From: Arenicellales bacterium | Lineage (GTDB): Bacteria > Pseudomonadota > Gammaproteobacteria > Arenicellales > JAHEKD01 | Assembly (NCBI GenBank): GCA_028284225.1 | Contig: JANQSD010000022.1 | Coordinates: 246,358 to 310,357, forward strand | Direction of reading: 5' to 3' | DNA: 64,000 nt | In this document: positions 63,375 to 64,000 of the stretch, piece by piece | How the letters are laid out: the number at the start of each line of letters is the position of its first letter | Numbering within the stretch: the first letter of the stretch is position 1 | The notes under the pieces: model-generated | The model's database searches: none | Told to the model about the DNA's origin: nothing | Seen by the model: the letters and a program-made list of their open reading frames with translations, nothing else | Made by a program: the position numbers and the translations under genes

Positions 63375-63821
63375 ATGCCAAAAGATTCTAAAACAGCCAG
63401 TTATCTCAAAATAATTACTGGAATCCCAGGGAAGATATTGGCTTTCATCGGATTGGCTGTTCTTATATTCGAGTTCATAACTAGTCCGCCAGGCGAAGAG
63501 AGACTTATCTCCAGTAACTGGACATTTGACCGTAGCGGGGACCGAAACCATCTGCTTCCAATGACTCTCGATTTTCAGCCCGAAGGACTAATTTTACCTC
63601 TCGGTCCCAACGGCGAAACTGATGAAATCACTAATGAGAGGAAATGGAATATCAAACCTCCTTATTTGGGAGGCGATTTAGTCATTATGTCGAGCACAAA
63701 CGACGTTACAACAATCTTTAAATATTGCTTTAAGGAAACACTTTTACTATTCGGCAAGTATGAATGCTCGGGTGAGCCATTTGGGCGCGGGGGCCACACA
63801 CATTATTTAGTAGAAAAATGA
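63375..63821 (+). CDS. cassette 4: membrane-anchored protein of unknown function
   Basis: The 148 residues have one N-terminal helix (about 17-37, GKILAFIGLAVLIFEFI) followed by a soluble domain with tryptophans and three cysteines (FKYCFKETLLLFGKYECSGEPFG region). I recognise no family. Cassette 4 spans 63359-63903 (545 bp). Confidence 0.72.
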   Translation: MPKDSKTASYLKIITGIPGKILAFIGLAVLIFEFITSPPGEERLISSNWTFDRSGDRNHLLPMTLDFQPEGLILPLGPNGETDEITNERKWNIKPPYLGGDLVIMSSTNDVTTIFKYCFKETLLLFGKYECSGEPFGRGGHTHYLVEK

Positions 63822-63832
63822 TTGCCAAATTC

Positions 63833-63911
63833 ACACATAACAAGCGCATGCAGCCGGACCTCACAAGACGCTACGCGCCTTGTGAGGCCGCTGATGCAAG
63901 GCGTTAGGCGC
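63833..63911 (+). other. attC4
   Basis: Left core ACATAAC (63835-63841), complementary to the cassette 4 leading bases ATGTGTGA. Long arms GCATGCAGCCGGACCTCACAAG and CTTGTGAGGCCGCTGATGC pair well. Right core GCGTTAGGC, crossover G63903|TTAGG. Confidence 0.9.
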
Positions 63912-63915
63912 AGTT

Positions 63916-64000
63916 ATGGAAATTAACAAATTAATAGACAGAAGCTCCTTAGTAGTTGTTATCATTTCACTGTGTATATTTTCTACGTCTATTTTTTTTA
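63916..64000 (+). CDS. cassette 5: start of a membrane protein, partial
   Basis: The open frame begins MEINKLIDRSSLVVVIISL and continues as a hydrophobic stretch to the window edge. An N-terminal membrane helix is clear; nothing more can be said. Confidence 0.55.
   Translation, partial: MEINKLIDRSSLVVVIISLCIFSTSIFF

Overview
The window looks like chromosomal DNA of a moderately AT-rich gammaproteobacterium, probably a free-living aquatic heterotroph. I judge this from the typical genes cutA, dsbD, djlA, asnS, yheS and srkA, a leader-peptide-controlled leuA, and a chromosomal integron. It is mostly single genes and short operons for small-molecule transport and amino-acid or organosulfur metabolism, interspersed with palindromic repeats. 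I saw no rRNA, tRNA, CRISPR array, complete insertion sequence or prophage. I cannot name the genus.

Layout. 1-5504 (minus) is a redox/signalling run: cutA, a dsbD with a doubled N-terminal domain, a TlpA-like thioredoxin, a membrane class III cyclase carrying a 2Fe-2S domain, and an alpha/beta hydrolase cut by the window edge. 5549-11872 is an XRE-type regulator facing a peptide-type ABC binding protein, an M81 peptidase and a CocE-type hydrolase. 12006-24421 is a mosaic: NnrU, homocysteine methyltransferase, a propeller protein, MFS, YcaQ, DjlA, HxlR regulator with EamA exporter, and BKACE. 24446-33555 holds two MocR regulators, one facing a LysE exporter and one overlapping a GST-phzF pair, plus yheS. 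33558-41357 has a CxxCH protein, a GH25 lysozyme, and the AraC/MFS and LysR/EamA pairs. 41476-44830 is GFA protein, leuA, its leucine-rich leader, and a tandem 140-bp repeat flanking a GIY-YIG gene. 44810-51113 is BenE, two tandem EamA paralogues, SrkA, LysE and DUF418. 51180-55083 resembles an L-cysteate desulfonation locus (LysR, TauE/SafE, PLP lyase, TAXI binding protein). 55224-60118 is FKBP, a GMC oxidoreductase with EamA, and asnS.

From 60202 to the end lies a chromosomal integron: intI on the minus strand, an attI region, four complete cassettes and the start of a fifth. Boundaries can be read from complementarity between each cassette's leading end and the left end of its own attC. 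The third attC appears damaged at the crossover bases, so cassettes 3 and 4 may be locked together.

The observations I consider most worth checking are the damaged attC, the leucine leader with a sequestered ribosome binding site, the repeat-flanked GIY-YIG gene, the cysteate-like cluster, and the MocR direct repeats.
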